35,707 bases of DNA from Alcanivorax sp. S6407 (GCF_023016115.1 NZ_JALKBH010000014.1:15927-51633); one strand, 5' to 3'. Shown: positions 23,180-32,461, counted from the first letter of the stretch. Notes: generated from the sequence alone by a model not told the origin. Numbers and translations are program-made.

Positions 23180-24085
23180 TCAGACGAACTGTGAACCGAT
23201 AGCGTAGAGAATACTGAGAATCACCGCCCACTTGGCCACCACATAGAAGGTCTTGTTGCGACGCTTCACGGACTTGAGGAAACTCTTGTAGGCCAGCACA
23301 CCCTTGCCGATCTTGTTACCCACACCGGTATATTCCGGATCCAGGTTATCGATGAAGAACAGACGGTTGAAGAACCAGCCGAAAGACCAGTAGATCTTCT
23401 GAATCAGCTTTGACTTCAACGGCCGGTCCACATCGGTCATCAGGATGATGCGCGGCTTGTCGGTGTTGTTCCAGGCTGAATGGATGTAGGTCTCATCGAA
23501 CACCACGCTCTCGCCATCGCGCCAGATGTAGTCTTCCTCATTGATGGTCAGACCACAGCCTTCGTCGTTGGGAGTGCTCAGGGCCAGGGAGTAACGCACC
23601 GTGTAAGCGAACGGATCATGGTGACGGTTAAGCTTCTTGCCCGGCATCAACACCGCAAACAGGGCGATGTTCATGGTCGGCATCTGGTCCAGCAGGGCCA
23701 TGGTCTTGGGCGCCAGCTCATAGGCCGAAGGCAGCTTGTTGTCGTACACCTTCAGGTAGAAGCTGGTCCAGCGGCCATCCTTGTAGAAACTGCTGGCGGG
23801 CAGATCATCCTTGGCGGTGATATTGCCACCGGTATACAGCGCCAGCGCCTCGTCGCGAATGGTCTCCCAGTTGTCCTCGATCAGCTTCAGCTCGGGCAGC
23901 TGGGACTTGTCGATCTGCGGCGTGGTGGGGATCTTCGACAGCAGGTACGCAGGGATATTGAACGGCACCATAAAGGTGGAAAAGTCCGTCAGCTGGCGCT
24001 TGAGCCCAAAGGGCTCCGCATTGCGGATCCGGATAAAGACGATACACCCCACATAGATCAGCAGGGCGCTGATAATCACTGCCAT
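23180..24085 (-). CDS. lpxO: LpxO-type lipid A hydroxylase (aspartyl/asparaginyl beta-hydroxylase family)
   Basis: A 301-residue inner-membrane Fe(II)/2-oxoglutarate dioxygenase; Salmonella LpxO, of almost the same length, 2-hydroxylates a secondary acyl chain of lipid A. Residues 1-20 are a membrane anchor and the last 20 residues a second hydrophobic segment. The iron-binding motif is visible as H155-H156-D157 in NRHHDPF and His202 in DETYIHSAWN. LSTPNDEGCGLTINEEDYIWRDGESVVF and RIILMTDVDRPL are family hallmarks. AGAGG 7 bases before the ATG supports the start. It is divergent from the YecR-like lipoprotein. It fits the window's other lipopolysaccharide-modifying gene at 33416-35167. Confidence 0.88.
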   Translation of the reverse strand: MAVIISALLIYVGCIVFIRIRNAEPFGLKRQLTDFSTFMVPFNIPAYLLSKIPTTPQIDKSQLPELKLIEDNWETIRDEALALYTGGNITAKDDLPASSFYKDGRWTSFYLKVYDNKLPSAYELAPKTMALLDQMPTMNIALFAVLMPGKKLNRHHDPFAYTVRYSLALSTPNDEGCGLTINEEDYIWRDGESVVFDETYIHSAWNNTDKPRIILMTDVDRPLKSKLIQKIYWSFGWFFNRLFFIDNLDPEYTGVGNKIGKGVLAYKSFLKSVKRRNKTFYVVAKWAVILSILYAIGSQFV

Positions 24086-24331
24086 GAAGAACCTCTCAAT
24101 AACACGACGGCGCGGGGCCGCTCTGGATACTGGCCGGGCATTCTAAAGCAAATTTCGTCCCGAATCCGGCACTATATCTACCTGAGCAGACCATTAAACG
24201 GTCAGCGATGCCCACCCTGCACTGCTGCCTGGGGCCGGAACGGGTTACAGTGGGGCGACAAAAACCGGCTTGAGCCGCGGCGATTGCCCGTTAGGCTTGT
24301 GCCCATAATCAATCAGTCAATGGAGTTGTTC

Positions 24332-24658
24332 ATGCTTAAAGGCCTGCTCGTTCTTGGCACCGCTGCCGCCCTCACCGCCTGCGTCACCCCGGCCGCCCCC
24401 ATCAAGGTCGCCGGCGGCAACCAGTCGGAAGGCACCGTGGTCATGTCTGTGGATTACAACATCATGCAGAACCCGCAGACCAACTGGCAGGAAGGGCTGC
24501 AAAAGGCCAGCGCCCAGTGCCTGCAATGGGGCTACAGTGGTGCCATCCCCAGCAGCAAACCCAGCCAGACCTGCAGCACCAAGACCCAGAACGGCGACTG
24601 CATCGGCTGGACCGTCAGCAGCACCTTCCAGTGCACCGGCGGGGCCCAACAGCAGTAA
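24332..24658 (+). CDS. YecR-like lipoprotein
   Basis: A 108-residue lipoprotein. The start at 24332 (GGAG 6 bases upstream) gives MLKGLLVLGTAAALTAC, a signal peptide with the lipobox LTAC; an ATG 12 bases upstream is possible. The mature part contains EGTVVMSVDYNIMQNPQTNW, a WGYSGA segment and cysteines in SQTCST, GDCIGW and FQCTGG. This matches the YecR-like family, whose E. coli member is controlled with flagellar genes; the function is unknown. A TAGGCT-like -10 box lies near 24291. A CACGC heptamer tract and a terminator follow. Confidence 0.75.
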   Translation: MLKGLLVLGTAAALTACVTPAAPIKVAGGNQSEGTVVMSVDYNIMQNPQTNWQEGLQKASAQCLQWGYSGAIPSSKPSQTCSTKTQNGDCIGWTVSSTFQCTGGAQQQ

Positions 24659-24663
24659 GCCTG

Positions 24664-24711
24664 GGGCCGCTCTGCGGCTGCATCACGCTTCACGCAACAC
24701 GCGGCACGCGA
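24664..24711 (+). repeat. Dispersed repeat with 7-base-period tract (copy 1)
   Basis: GGCCGCTCTGCGGCTGC is followed by units TCACGCT, TCACGCA, ACACGCG and GCACGCG. Nearly the same sequence occurs at 29084-29129 after the delta-60 gene, on the same strand relative to the upstream gene. Confidence 0.8.
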
Positions 24712-24731
24712 TGAACCCAAAAACAGCGTAG

Positions 24732-24766
24732 GGCGGAAATGCCTCAGGGCATCTCCGCCTTTTTTT
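24732..24766 (+). terminator. Intrinsic terminator of the YecR-like gene
   Basis: GGCGGA-A-ATGCC pairs with GGCAT-C-TCCGCC around a TCAG loop (one internal mismatch), followed by seven T residues. Confidence 0.88.
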
Positions 24767-24829
24767 GCCTCCTCCTTCCCCTGTCCGGACAGCATTACCG
24801 GCCCGCTTCAGCAAAATAAGCTTCCACCT

Positions 24830-24842
24830 CCCCAATTTGGGG
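24830..24842. promoter_or_regulatory. CCCCAA-T-TTGGGG palindrome upstream of the delta-60 gene
   Basis: A perfect 6-base inverted repeat around one T lies 118 bases before the ATG. A half-like CTGGGGGAAT recurs at about 24879, one to four helical turns away. A related palindrome with ATCCCCCA arms lies at 35351-35368. Its position suggests an activator or repressor site. The rest of 24767-24959 shows no gene. Confidence 0.45.
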
Positions 24843-24959
24843 GATGTGCAACACGCTGCCCGCCCCTAATCTTGCCTGACTGGGGGAATATCGTTACCGG
24901 TGCACCCGCACCGGGAAGGCGCCACGCCAGGCGATGTCAAAACATAAAAAGGGGTAGTC

Positions 24960-27900
24960 ATGATGGGGTCATCCAGAGCGGCACCGGGCCGTTATCGTAA
25001 CCGGTTCCACGATCGCGCAAACCTTGCCATTGAAAACAGAGTGCGGCAGCCGCTGGCAAATGCCGTATTCAGCGCCTTGCTCATGCTGGGCTCGCAACAG
25101 GCACTGGCCGGTGCCGGCGAGCTGGATACCAGCTTCGGCAATAACGGCTGGGTAGCAACCGAACTACTCGAAAACACCCTGCCGCCGGATGATCAGGCCA
25201 GCGCAGTCATCGAGCAATCGGACGGTAAACTGGTCATCGCCGGCCATACCCAGATCGATGGCAATATGGATGGCCTACTCACCCGCTATAACGCTGATGG
25301 CAGCCCCGACAGCAGCTTTGGCAACAACGGCATGGTGACCCTGGCCATTGGCAGTGAGATCGACGCCATCTCGGCCATGGTTCGACAGCCCGATGGCAAG
25401 CTGGTGGTTGCCGGCAGAACACAGGGCAACAACCGCCGTTATGATTTCTTTATCGCCCGCCTTCTTGAAGACGGCAACCCGGACGTCAGCTTTGGCAATA
25501 ATGGCATCACCGTCACCGCCGTCAGCACCTCCACTGACATTGCCAATGCGCTGGCCCTGCAGGCCGATGGCAAGCTGATCGCGGCAGGCTATACCAGTGG
25601 CGCAGAAGGCATTGATTTCGCGCTGGTGCGTTATAACAGCGACGGTACTGTGGATAGCGGCTTTGCCGACAACGGCATCGCCGTGCACAACCTGGCCGGA
25701 GGCGCGGGTACGGATATCGCAACCGGACTGGCAATCCAGGGCGATGGCAAAATCCTGGCGGCAGGCCGGGCAGACACCGGCAGCGATTACGACTTTGCCG
25801 TCGCGAGGTTCAATACCGATGGATCGCTGGACTCAGGCTTTGGCACTACCGGTGCCGTTCTTACCGATATGGGTGGTATCAACGATTTCGGTGCCGCCGT
25901 CATCGTCCAGCCAGACGGCAAAATGGTGGTAGCTGGAGAAGCCCGCGACACGGATAACAAATTCAAGCTGGCGGTTGCTCGCTATAACGGGGATGGCAGT
26001 CTTGACCTTGGCTTTGGCGTGGCCGGAAAACAAAAGGTTCTGGCCGGCCCCTCTATTACCAGAGGCTACGACATCATCCTGCTGCCCGATGGCAAACTGG
26101 CCGCCGCCGCACAAAGCTACACCGATAGCAGCACCACCTATAATTTCACCCTGATTCGCCTCAACAGCGATGGCAGCCTGGATACCGGTTTCGATGGGGA
26201 CGGTCACGCCATCGCCCCACTGCCACGTCAGAATTTGCCCCAAAAGCTTCTGCGCCAGGCCGATGGCAAGCTGGTGATGGCCGGCCTGACCAGCAACCTG
26301 CAGAACTCCACCGGTAACGACCTTACCGTAGTGCGTTTCAATGACGATGGCAGCCTGGACACCGGCTTCAACAGCAGCGGCAGCCTGGTTTCCAACCTGG
26401 GCACCTGGTCCAGCAGGGCCAGCCTCAGAGGCCTGGCACTTCAGGCTGACGGCAAGATTCTTGCTGCCGGTAATGCCTTCGGCGGACAGGACGAAGATGC
26501 CGTCGTCGTGCGCTACAACAATGATGGCTCTCTCGATACGGGTTTTGCTGATAACGGTATCAGCCACACCGATTTGGGAATCACCGAGTATCTAAACGAC
26601 CTGCTGGTGCAAGCGGATGGCAAGCTTGTGGCGACCGGCCAGTTGAGCGGCTCCATCACCAGCCTGCTGTTGCGCCTGAACAGCGACGGCTCTGCAGACG
26701 CGGGCTTTGGTACCGCCGGCGCCGTTCAGACCAATGTGTCCAGCAATGGTTATGAAATCCCCAATGCCGTCTTGCAGCAAACCGACGGCAAGCTGGTCAC
26801 GGTGGGTTACAGCTATAACGGAAGTCAGGCCCGCCCCGAGTCCATGATCACCCGGCACAATGTCGATGGCAGCCTGGACACCAGCTTCGACAGCGATGGC
26901 ATCGTGACCACCGACATTGGCGGCGACTACAACTATTATGTCGCCGTGGCCCAACAGAGTGACAACAAGCTGCTCGCCCTGGGATACACCGGCACCACCG
27001 AACGGCAACTCACCCTGACTCGCTACCTGACAGACGGCTCTCTGGATACCAGCTTCGGCGCTGCCGGTATCGTTATCGACAATGCTGGTGCGGCAAACAC
27101 CCTGGGCGTTGATCTGGCCATCCTCGCCAGCGGCAATATTCTGGTAGCTGCCAGCACTATCGATGCAAACGGCAACCAGGATTTCACCCTTCTCAGCTAC
27201 AACGCTGACGGCAGCCCGGACACCAGCTTTGCCAGCAACGGCCGCATCACAACCGACTTTACCGGTGGCAGTGACAATGTTCGCGACATGCTGGTGCAGC
27301 CAGATGGCAAGATCCTGCTGGCAGGTTACGCCACAAATGCCGATCTCTCCTACGGCATCGGGCTGGCACGCTACAACCCCGACGGCAGCCCGGATTACTA
27401 TTTTGGCGAGAACGGTACAAGCGTTATTGATATTGCCAGCAGCGCATACCGAATCGCACTGCAGGCCGACGGCAACATTCTGGTGGGTGCCAATGCCACC
27501 TCTCCGGCGAGATTCCTGGTAGCAAGAGTTCTCGGCACTTCGGTGGATAGTGATGGGGACGGGGTTCCGGACGACCATGACGCCTTCCCGGACAATGCCG
27601 CCGCGACCCAGGATGACGACAACGACGGCATGCCGGATGCCTGGAATACCGACTGTGACAACACCTGCCAGGCCAACTCCGGACTGACGCTGGATCTGTT
27701 GCCAGGCGACAGCGACAACGACAATGTTCCAAATGACAGCGATGACTTCCCCAACGACCCCACCGAAACCACAGATAGCGACGGTGATGGCGTGGGCGAC
27801 AACAGCGATGCGTTCATCAACAACAGTGACGCCTCCGTGGATGACGATGGCGATGGCCAACCGGACGCCTGGAATCCAGCCTGCGACAGCAGCTGTCAGG

Positions 27901-29039
27901 ACAGCTCCTCACTGACACTGGACGCCTACCCCGGTGACGAAGATAACGATGGCATCCCTGATGATTCCGATGACACCTATGGCGACAACAATCCGCCCGA
28001 GGTAATCGCCCCCATGGATATCAGTCTGGTGGCCACCGGGGATACCACCACGGTGCTACTAGGCAATGCTTCCGCGGAGGATGCGGTCGACGGCCCCCTG
28101 ACGGCCGTCCCGGACACCACCGGCAATGCCACCACTGTCGATCTGGCTCCCGGCCGTCACATCATCACCTGGAGCGCCACCGATAACGCCACCAACGTTG
28201 GCAGCGATACCCAGATCGTCGAGATCACCCCATTGGCCCGCTTCAGCAGCCCCAGCCAGACCGTGGGCGAAGGCAGCACGGTGGCCCTGACCGTCACACT
28301 GAACGGCGATGCGGTGACCTACCCGGTAGCGATCCCGGTACTGATCGATGCGGGCTCCACCGCCACCGGTGACGACCATGATGCGGCCAACCACATCATC
28401 ATCATCGAGGAAGATGCCGATCCCGCCAACACCGGCACCTACCAGTTCACCGCGACGGATGATGGGCTCACCGGTGAAGCAGATGAAACGGTGATCTTTA
28501 CCCTGGTCACCGGCTTTGGCTTTGCCAATGACATCCAGAATGCCGCCACCGATGACACTGCAAAACAGCACACAGTCACCATCACGGAACTGAACGTGGC
28601 GCCGTTGATCAACAACGCCACCCTCAGCCTGGCGGGCAGTGACGGCAGCAATGATTACCTGTTTACCGGCACTGAGGAGGAGCCCCATACCCTGATCCGC
28701 CGCGACCAGGAGTACACCCTCACCGCCAATCTCACCGATGGCAATCCGGAGGACAGCCATTCCTACAGCTGGATGATCAACGATGCACTGCAGGCCGAAA
28801 TCGGTGCCACGCTCACCCTCAACCCGATAGATTTTGAGGTGGGTGAATACACCATCAGCGTGCAGGCACTGGATGACGCCAACCCGCCGGAGTACAGCAA
28901 CACCCTGGCGGCCAGCCTGACACTGAAGAACCCGCCGCCTGCCGCTGTGCCCGCCAGCAGTTCCGGTGGCGGTGCGCTGCACTGGCTGTGGTTGCTCGCC
29001 GGGCTGATGCTGACACCCAGACTCCGCCGCGCGCAGTAA
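24960..29039 (+). CDS. Giant delta-60 repeat protein with GlyGly-CTERM-like tail
   Basis: A 1359-residue exported protein, probably surface-bound or secreted. A long N-terminal signal region (hydrophobic AVFSALLMLGSQQALAGA near residues 35-52) precedes about 14 delta-60 repeats (residues 55-860). Each has a DGSLDTSFGNNG-type turn and a QPDGKLVVAG-type strand, expected to form a beta-propeller or beta-helix. Next come calcium-binding thrombospondin type 3-like segments rich in DSDGDGVPDD (about 862-1015). HYR/Calx-beta/PKD-like beta-sandwich regions (about 1020-1325) follow. The tail SSGGGALHWLWLLAGLMLTPRLRRAQ has the Gly motif, membrane helix and basic end of GlyGly-CTERM signals cut by rhombosortase. 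The ATG at 24960 has AGGGG upstream; the second ATG (24963) is equally possible. The partner or substrate is unknown. Confidence 0.85.
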   Translation: MMGSSRAAPGRYRNRFHDRANLAIENRVRQPLANAVFSALLMLGSQQALAGAGELDTSFGNNGWVATELLENTLPPDDQASAVIEQSDGKLVIAGHTQIDGNMDGLLTRYNADGSPDSSFGNNGMVTLAIGSEIDAISAMVRQPDGKLVVAGRTQGNNRRYDFFIARLLEDGNPDVSFGNNGITVTAVSTSTDIANALALQADGKLIAAGYTSGAEGIDFALVRYNSDGTVDSGFADNGIAVHNLAGGAGTDIATGLAIQGDGKILAAGRADTGSDYDFAVARFNTDGSLDSGFGTTGAVLTDMGGINDFGAAVIVQPDGKMVVAGEARDTDNKFKLAVARYNGDGSLDLGFGVAGKQKVLAGPSITRGYDIILLPDGKLAAAAQSYTDSSTTYNFTLIRLNSDGSLDTGFDGDGHAIAPLPRQNLPQKLLRQADGKLVMAGLTSNLQNSTGNDLTVVRFNDDGSLDTGFNSSGSLVSNLGTWSSRASLRGLALQADGKILAAGNAFGGQDEDAVVVRYNNDGSLDTGFADNGISHTDLGITEYLNDLLVQADGKLVATGQLSGSITSLLLRLNSDGSADAGFGTAGAVQTNVSSNGYEIPNAVLQQTDGKLVTVGYSYNGSQARPESMITRHNVDGSLDTSFDSDGIVTTDIGGDYNYYVAVAQQSDNKLLALGYTGTTERQLTLTRYLTDGSLDTSFGAAGIVIDNAGAANTLGVDLAILASGNILVAASTIDANGNQDFTLLSYNADGSPDTSFASNGRITTDFTGGSDNVRDMLVQPDGKILLAGYATNADLSYGIGLARYNPDGSPDYYFGENGTSVIDIASSAYRIALQADGNILVGANATSPARFLVARVLGTSVDSDGDGVPDDHDAFPDNAAATQDDDNDGMPDAWNTDCDNTCQANSGLTLDLLPGDSDNDNVPNDSDDFPNDPTETTDSDGDGVGDNSDAFINNSDASVDDDGDGQPDAWNPACDSSCQDSSSLTLDAYPGDEDNDGIPDDSDDTYGDNNPPEVIAPMDISLVATGDTTTVLLGNASAEDAVDGPLTAVPDTTGNATTVDLAPGRHIITWSATDNATNVGSDTQIVEITPLARFSSPSQTVGEGSTVALTVTLNGDAVTYPVAIPVLIDAGSTATGDDHDAANHIIIIEEDADPANTGTYQFTATDDGLTGEADETVIFTLVTGFGFANDIQNAATDDTAKQHTVTITELNVAPLINNATLSLAGSDGSNDYLFTGTEEEPHTLIRRDQEYTLTANLTDGNPEDSHSYSWMINDALQAEIGATLTLNPIDFEVGEYTISVQALDDANPPEYSNTLAASLTLKNPPPAAVPASSSGGGALHWLWLLAGLMLTPRLRRAQ

Positions 29040-29057
29040 ACGGTTTCCTCGTAACTT

Positions 29058-29083
29058 GCCCCGCCCCGTGCGGGGCTTTTTTT
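29058..29083 (+). terminator. Intrinsic terminator of the delta-60 gene
   Basis: GCCCCG and CGGGGC arms form a short GC stem followed by seven T residues, 19 bases after the TAA stop. Confidence 0.85.
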
Positions 29084-29129
29084 GGCCGCTCTGCGGCTGC
29101 TACACGCTTCATGCAACACGCGGCACGCC
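29084..29129 (+). repeat. Dispersed repeat with 7-base-period tract (copy 2)
   Basis: GGCCGCTCTGCGGCTGC, then ACACGCT, TCATGCA, ACACGCG and GCACGCC. It is a close copy of 24664-24711. Here it lies after the terminator; there it lies before it. Confidence 0.8.
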
Positions 29130-29240
29130 AAAGACAAAGAAGCTCTCACGATGGGTGTTCTCTCTGCCCCTATATCTGAATTGGCGCCCGGCACCATAAA
29201 GGGTACATTTCTGGCTAATCAACCCAATCCGAGACTCCCC

Positions 29241-30956
29241 ATGCTGCGGAATCCGCTCCTGCTTTGTCTGTTTTTTTTCCTGTCTGCCCTGACCCACGCC
29301 AGGGAGGCGACGCCAACATTCAAGGATGTACTCGACAGTGGCGAAAAGGCTGAGGCGGTGATTGCCGAGGCACAGGAAGACGATTCCCTGCAACCCGGCG
29401 ATACCCCATTGAGCACCATGCTTGCCATCATCGATGCCACCGAGCGGCGTGACTGGGCTGCTGCGGGCGAATACCTGGACATGCGTTACCTGCCCGCCGA
29501 CATGGCCGATGCGGACCCTGCCGTCCTGATTGAGCAACTGAGCATTGTCTGGGGCCAACAACGCATTCTCGATCTGACCCGGCTGTCCAACGAACCCGAA
29601 GGTCACAACGATGATGGCCTGCCCAGCTACCGGGACAAGGTCGGCACCCTGGTCCTGCCGGAAGAAACCTTACCGCTCTATCTACAGCGTATCCCCGAAA
29701 ACGGGCGCCGCGTCTGGAAAGTGTCCAACAGCACGGTCAGGGAAATCCCCCGTCTGTGGGACACCTTCGGCTACAACCCCGCCATTACCCAGCTGGCAGA
29801 CTATCTACCGGATTTCACCTTGCTGCACATGCAGAACTGGCAAGTGGCCGGTCTGTTATTGATCGTGATCGGCGCCTGGATCATCGCCGCCCTGAGCCGA
29901 CGTCTGCTGCTGGCGTTGCTGGAGCGCTCCGACCGCTACCGGGACACGCTGCATCGCTTCTTTTCCGTTCCCCTGCGCTGGTTCCTGTTTTTCAAATTGC
30001 TGCAGACCGGCGTGGCGGAACTGGGCCTTTCCATCAAGGCGCGGGTCTATCTGAATGAGTCGGCATTGGGCTATCTGGCCACGGTCTTTCTGGCGCTGGG
30101 TATCATCGAACTGCTGACCGCCCTGTTCCTCAGCAATGCCACCAATCAAAAATACTGGTCCGGCATCATTCGTCCGCTGCGCACCATTCTCAAGATGATC
30201 GCCATTGTGGTGATCTTTCTGCTCTGGCTGAGTGACTCCGGCTACGACATCACCACCGTACTCACCGGCCTCGGCATCGGCTCCATTGCCATTGCCCTGG
30301 CGGCCCAGAAAACCCTGGAAAACGTGATCGGCGCCTTCACGCTGTACATTGCCAAGCCGATCCAGCCGGGAGACTTCTGCAAGGTTGGCACCACAGCCGG
30401 GGTGATCGAGGAAATCGGCCTGCGCTCCACCCGCATCCGGCGCATGGATCGCAGCGTGGTGTATGTGCCCAACTCGGTGCTCTCCAGTGCCAGTATCGAA
30501 AATATCAGCGAGTCGGATTTCCGGCGTTACCAGCGCGACCTGCACATTCGCCTGGGCGCCACCCCCGATCAGCTGCGCAACCTGCTCGCTGACCTGCGCA
30601 GGCTGATCTACAGCCACCCGCGTCTCACCGAGAAAGCTGCCCGGGTTCGTTTTGTAGAAATTCTCCGGGACAGCTATCGGCTGCAGGTGAATTGCTATGT
30701 GGACAGCAGTGACTGGAACCAGTTTCTGGCGGTGAGCGAAGATCTCAACTTGCGCATCCTGTCCATACTGGAGCAGCACGGCATGCAACTGGCGGTGCCG
30801 GTACAGCAATGGGTACGGGGAGACTCTCGTGCCGCCGAACAGGCCACCGCTCTACCAGCAGAAACCCTGCAGGCCTTCCCGGATTATGACGGCGAGGAAA
30901 AGGAAGAAATGAAAGGCAGCCTGGACTATCCGGAGAAAGGTCGAACCGAAGAATAA
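29241..30956 (+). CDS. MscS-family mechanosensitive channel with periplasmic N-terminal domain
   Basis: A 571-residue inner-membrane channel of the MscS superfamily, which opens under membrane tension to release osmolytes. A signal peptide (MLRNPLLLCLFFFLSALTHA) and a periplasmic region of about 190 residues precede four to five membrane helices (about 205-400). The pore helix and upper beta domain follow: GLGIGSIAIALAAQKTLENVIGAFTLYIAKPIQPGDFCKVG..GVIEEIGLRSTRIRR, whose core landmarks are AALAAQKTLEN-like and VYVPNSVLSSASIENIS. The C-terminal alpha/beta vestibule and a charged tail end the protein. The ATG at 29241 is chosen because it places the signal peptide first; an upstream in-frame ATG at 29151 would bury it. 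The extra periplasmic domain resembles the YbiO/MscK-like long forms. No operon partner is clear. Confidence 0.85.
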   Translation: MLRNPLLLCLFFFLSALTHAREATPTFKDVLDSGEKAEAVIAEAQEDDSLQPGDTPLSTMLAIIDATERRDWAAAGEYLDMRYLPADMADADPAVLIEQLSIVWGQQRILDLTRLSNEPEGHNDDGLPSYRDKVGTLVLPEETLPLYLQRIPENGRRVWKVSNSTVREIPRLWDTFGYNPAITQLADYLPDFTLLHMQNWQVAGLLLIVIGAWIIAALSRRLLLALLERSDRYRDTLHRFFSVPLRWFLFFKLLQTGVAELGLSIKARVYLNESALGYLATVFLALGIIELLTALFLSNATNQKYWSGIIRPLRTILKMIAIVVIFLLWLSDSGYDITTVLTGLGIGSIAIALAAQKTLENVIGAFTLYIAKPIQPGDFCKVGTTAGVIEEIGLRSTRIRRMDRSVVYVPNSVLSSASIENISESDFRRYQRDLHIRLGATPDQLRNLLADLRRLIYSHPRLTEKAARVRFVEILRDSYRLQVNCYVDSSDWNQFLAVSEDLNLRILSILEQHGMQLAVPVQQWVRGDSRAAEQATALPAETLQAFPDYDGEEKEEMKGSLDYPEKGRTEE

Positions 30957-31011
30957 CCGCCATCACCAGGCAGGGTTACGCGAGGATCAGCAATCAGGGA
31001 TAGCCTGCGAA

Positions 31012-31048
31012 TATGCTGCAGAAGCAGTAATCCCGTTTCTGCAGCATA
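31012..31048. other. Perfect 12-base-pair hairpin after mscS
   Basis: TATGCTGCAGAA and TTCTGCAGCATA are perfect complements around a 13-base loop, 55 bases past the mscS stop. There is no T-run. It stands directly before the terminator at 31053 and could be a 3'-end protecting stem, the body of a 3'UTR-derived small RNA, or an inverted-repeat binding site. Confidence 0.6.
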
Positions 31049-31052
31049 AGCA

Positions 31053-31077
31053 CGGGCCACTGATGTGGCCCGTTTTT
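31053..31077 (+). terminator. Intrinsic terminator after mscS
   Basis: CGGGCCAC-TGAT-GTGGCCCG is a perfect 8-base stem with a four-base loop, followed by five T residues. Confidence 0.92.
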
Positions 31078-31143
31078 CATTGCCCCCGGCATTCGCCATG
31101 CTAGCATCAGATATCAGCCGACAGCCGGGACCTCACCGATATC

Positions 31144-32460
31144 ATGACTCGCCTAGCTCTGCTTCCTTTACTTGCGCTTTGCGCTTTCATCAGCGCCTGC
31201 AGCTTCCGTCCCGGCACGGTGGATCCGGATACCCTGAACCAGAATGCCCAGCAGCACGAAGAAGACCAGCTGACCATCACCACCAATGTGATCAGCGATA
31301 GTGACGCCCGCGACATTTTCGGGGTGGCGCTGGGCGTGCATGGTATCCAGGCCGTCTGGATCGACGTCGATAACCGCACCGACTCGCCGCTCTATTACCT
31401 CCCTGTTACCACGGATCAGGAATATTTCTCGCCACTGGAGGTGGCCTGGAAAGTAAAAGGCAAGTTCAACAAGGAAGATGAAAAGGCGGTGGACCGGATG
31501 TTTGTGGAACGCGCCATGCCAGTGAACCTGCCCGCCGGGGAACACACCCGCGGCTTCATCTTTACCAACCGGGATCTCGGGGTGAAGGTGGTCAATGTGG
31601 TGCTGCTGGGAGCAGGCAAAAGCTGGCAGACCTCTTTCATGGTGGATGTGCCCGGCATCAAGCTGGATGTGGAAAAGGTCAATTTCCAGGAGATCTACCA
31701 ACAACATGAATATCAGGATCTCAGCCGGCAGGAGTTGCGCGAATGGCTGACCAGCCAGGCCTGCTGCACCACCAATGATGACCAGTCCGGCAGTGGCGAC
31801 CCGATCAACTTTACCCTGGTAGGCGATGGTCAGCTGCTGCTTAGCGCCATGGTGCAACGGGGCTGGGATTTGACCGAACGGATTCACGGCGGCTCCATCT
31901 GGAAAACCACCAAATCCTTCCTGATCGGCTCCAGTTACCGCTACTCCCCGGTGAGCTCATTGTATGCCCTGGATCGCCCCCAGGACCTGGCGCTGCAGAA
32001 AGCCCGCGGCAACATCCATCAGCGTAACCATCTGCGGCTGTGGCGGGCACCGGTGCTATGTGAAGGTGAACCGGTATGGCTGGGGCAGATCAGCCGGGAT
32101 ATTGGAGTACGCTTTACCTTCAAGTCCCCTACCCTGACCACCCACAAGATTGACCCGGACGTGGATGAAGCCCGTGACTACCTGCTGCAAGACATGATCT
32201 TTTCCCAGCGTCTGGCAGAGTTTGGCTATGTCCGTGCCATGGATCCCCACACCATTAGCGAACCCGGCCACAACCTCACCGGCGACCCCTTCATCACTGA
32301 CGGACTTCGGCTGGTGATGTTTTTCCACCAGCCCATGACCCCCATGCACAAGGTGAAGAACCTGAACTGGGAGCACCCGAACCGGGACCGGCGGGAATGG
32401 CTCAAGCAGCACGATGAAGAAGCCTCCGGGGAAACACCACAGGAAGCCCCTGTACCGTAG
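31144..32460 (+). CDS. LssY_C-domain lipoprotein
   Basis: A 438-residue predicted lipoprotein. The signal MTRLALLPLLALCAFISAC ends in the lipobox ISAC. Residues 40-215 form an uncharacterised domain of alternating beta-strands. Residues 220-385 match the LssY C-terminal domain: LVGDGQLLLSAMVQRGWDLTERI, YRYSPVSSLYALDRPQDLALQKARG, IHQRNHLRLWRAPV, GQISRDIGVRFT and THKIDPDVDEARDYLLQDM. That domain is found with LssY/PAP2-type membrane proteins, but its biochemical role is unknown. A Pro/Glu-rich tail ends the protein. No Shine-Dalgarno sequence is strong near 31144, but the lipobox fixes the start. It has its own transcription unit after the mscS terminator. Confidence 0.8.
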   Translation: MTRLALLPLLALCAFISACSFRPGTVDPDTLNQNAQQHEEDQLTITTNVISDSDARDIFGVALGVHGIQAVWIDVDNRTDSPLYYLPVTTDQEYFSPLEVAWKVKGKFNKEDEKAVDRMFVERAMPVNLPAGEHTRGFIFTNRDLGVKVVNVVLLGAGKSWQTSFMVDVPGIKLDVEKVNFQEIYQQHEYQDLSRQELREWLTSQACCTTNDDQSGSGDPINFTLVGDGQLLLSAMVQRGWDLTERIHGGSIWKTTKSFLIGSSYRYSPVSSLYALDRPQDLALQKARGNIHQRNHLRLWRAPVLCEGEPVWLGQISRDIGVRFTFKSPTLTTHKIDPDVDEARDYLLQDMIFSQRLAEFGYVRAMDPHTISEPGHNLTGDPFITDGLRLVMFFHQPMTPMHKVKNLNWEHPNRDRREWLKQHDEEASGETPQEAPVP

Positions 32461-32461
32461 G

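Noticed and set aside
26592-28982. Long minus-strand frames opposite the delta-60 gene
   Set aside because: The repeat periodicity of the plus-strand gene creates repetitive antisense translations; no independent support.
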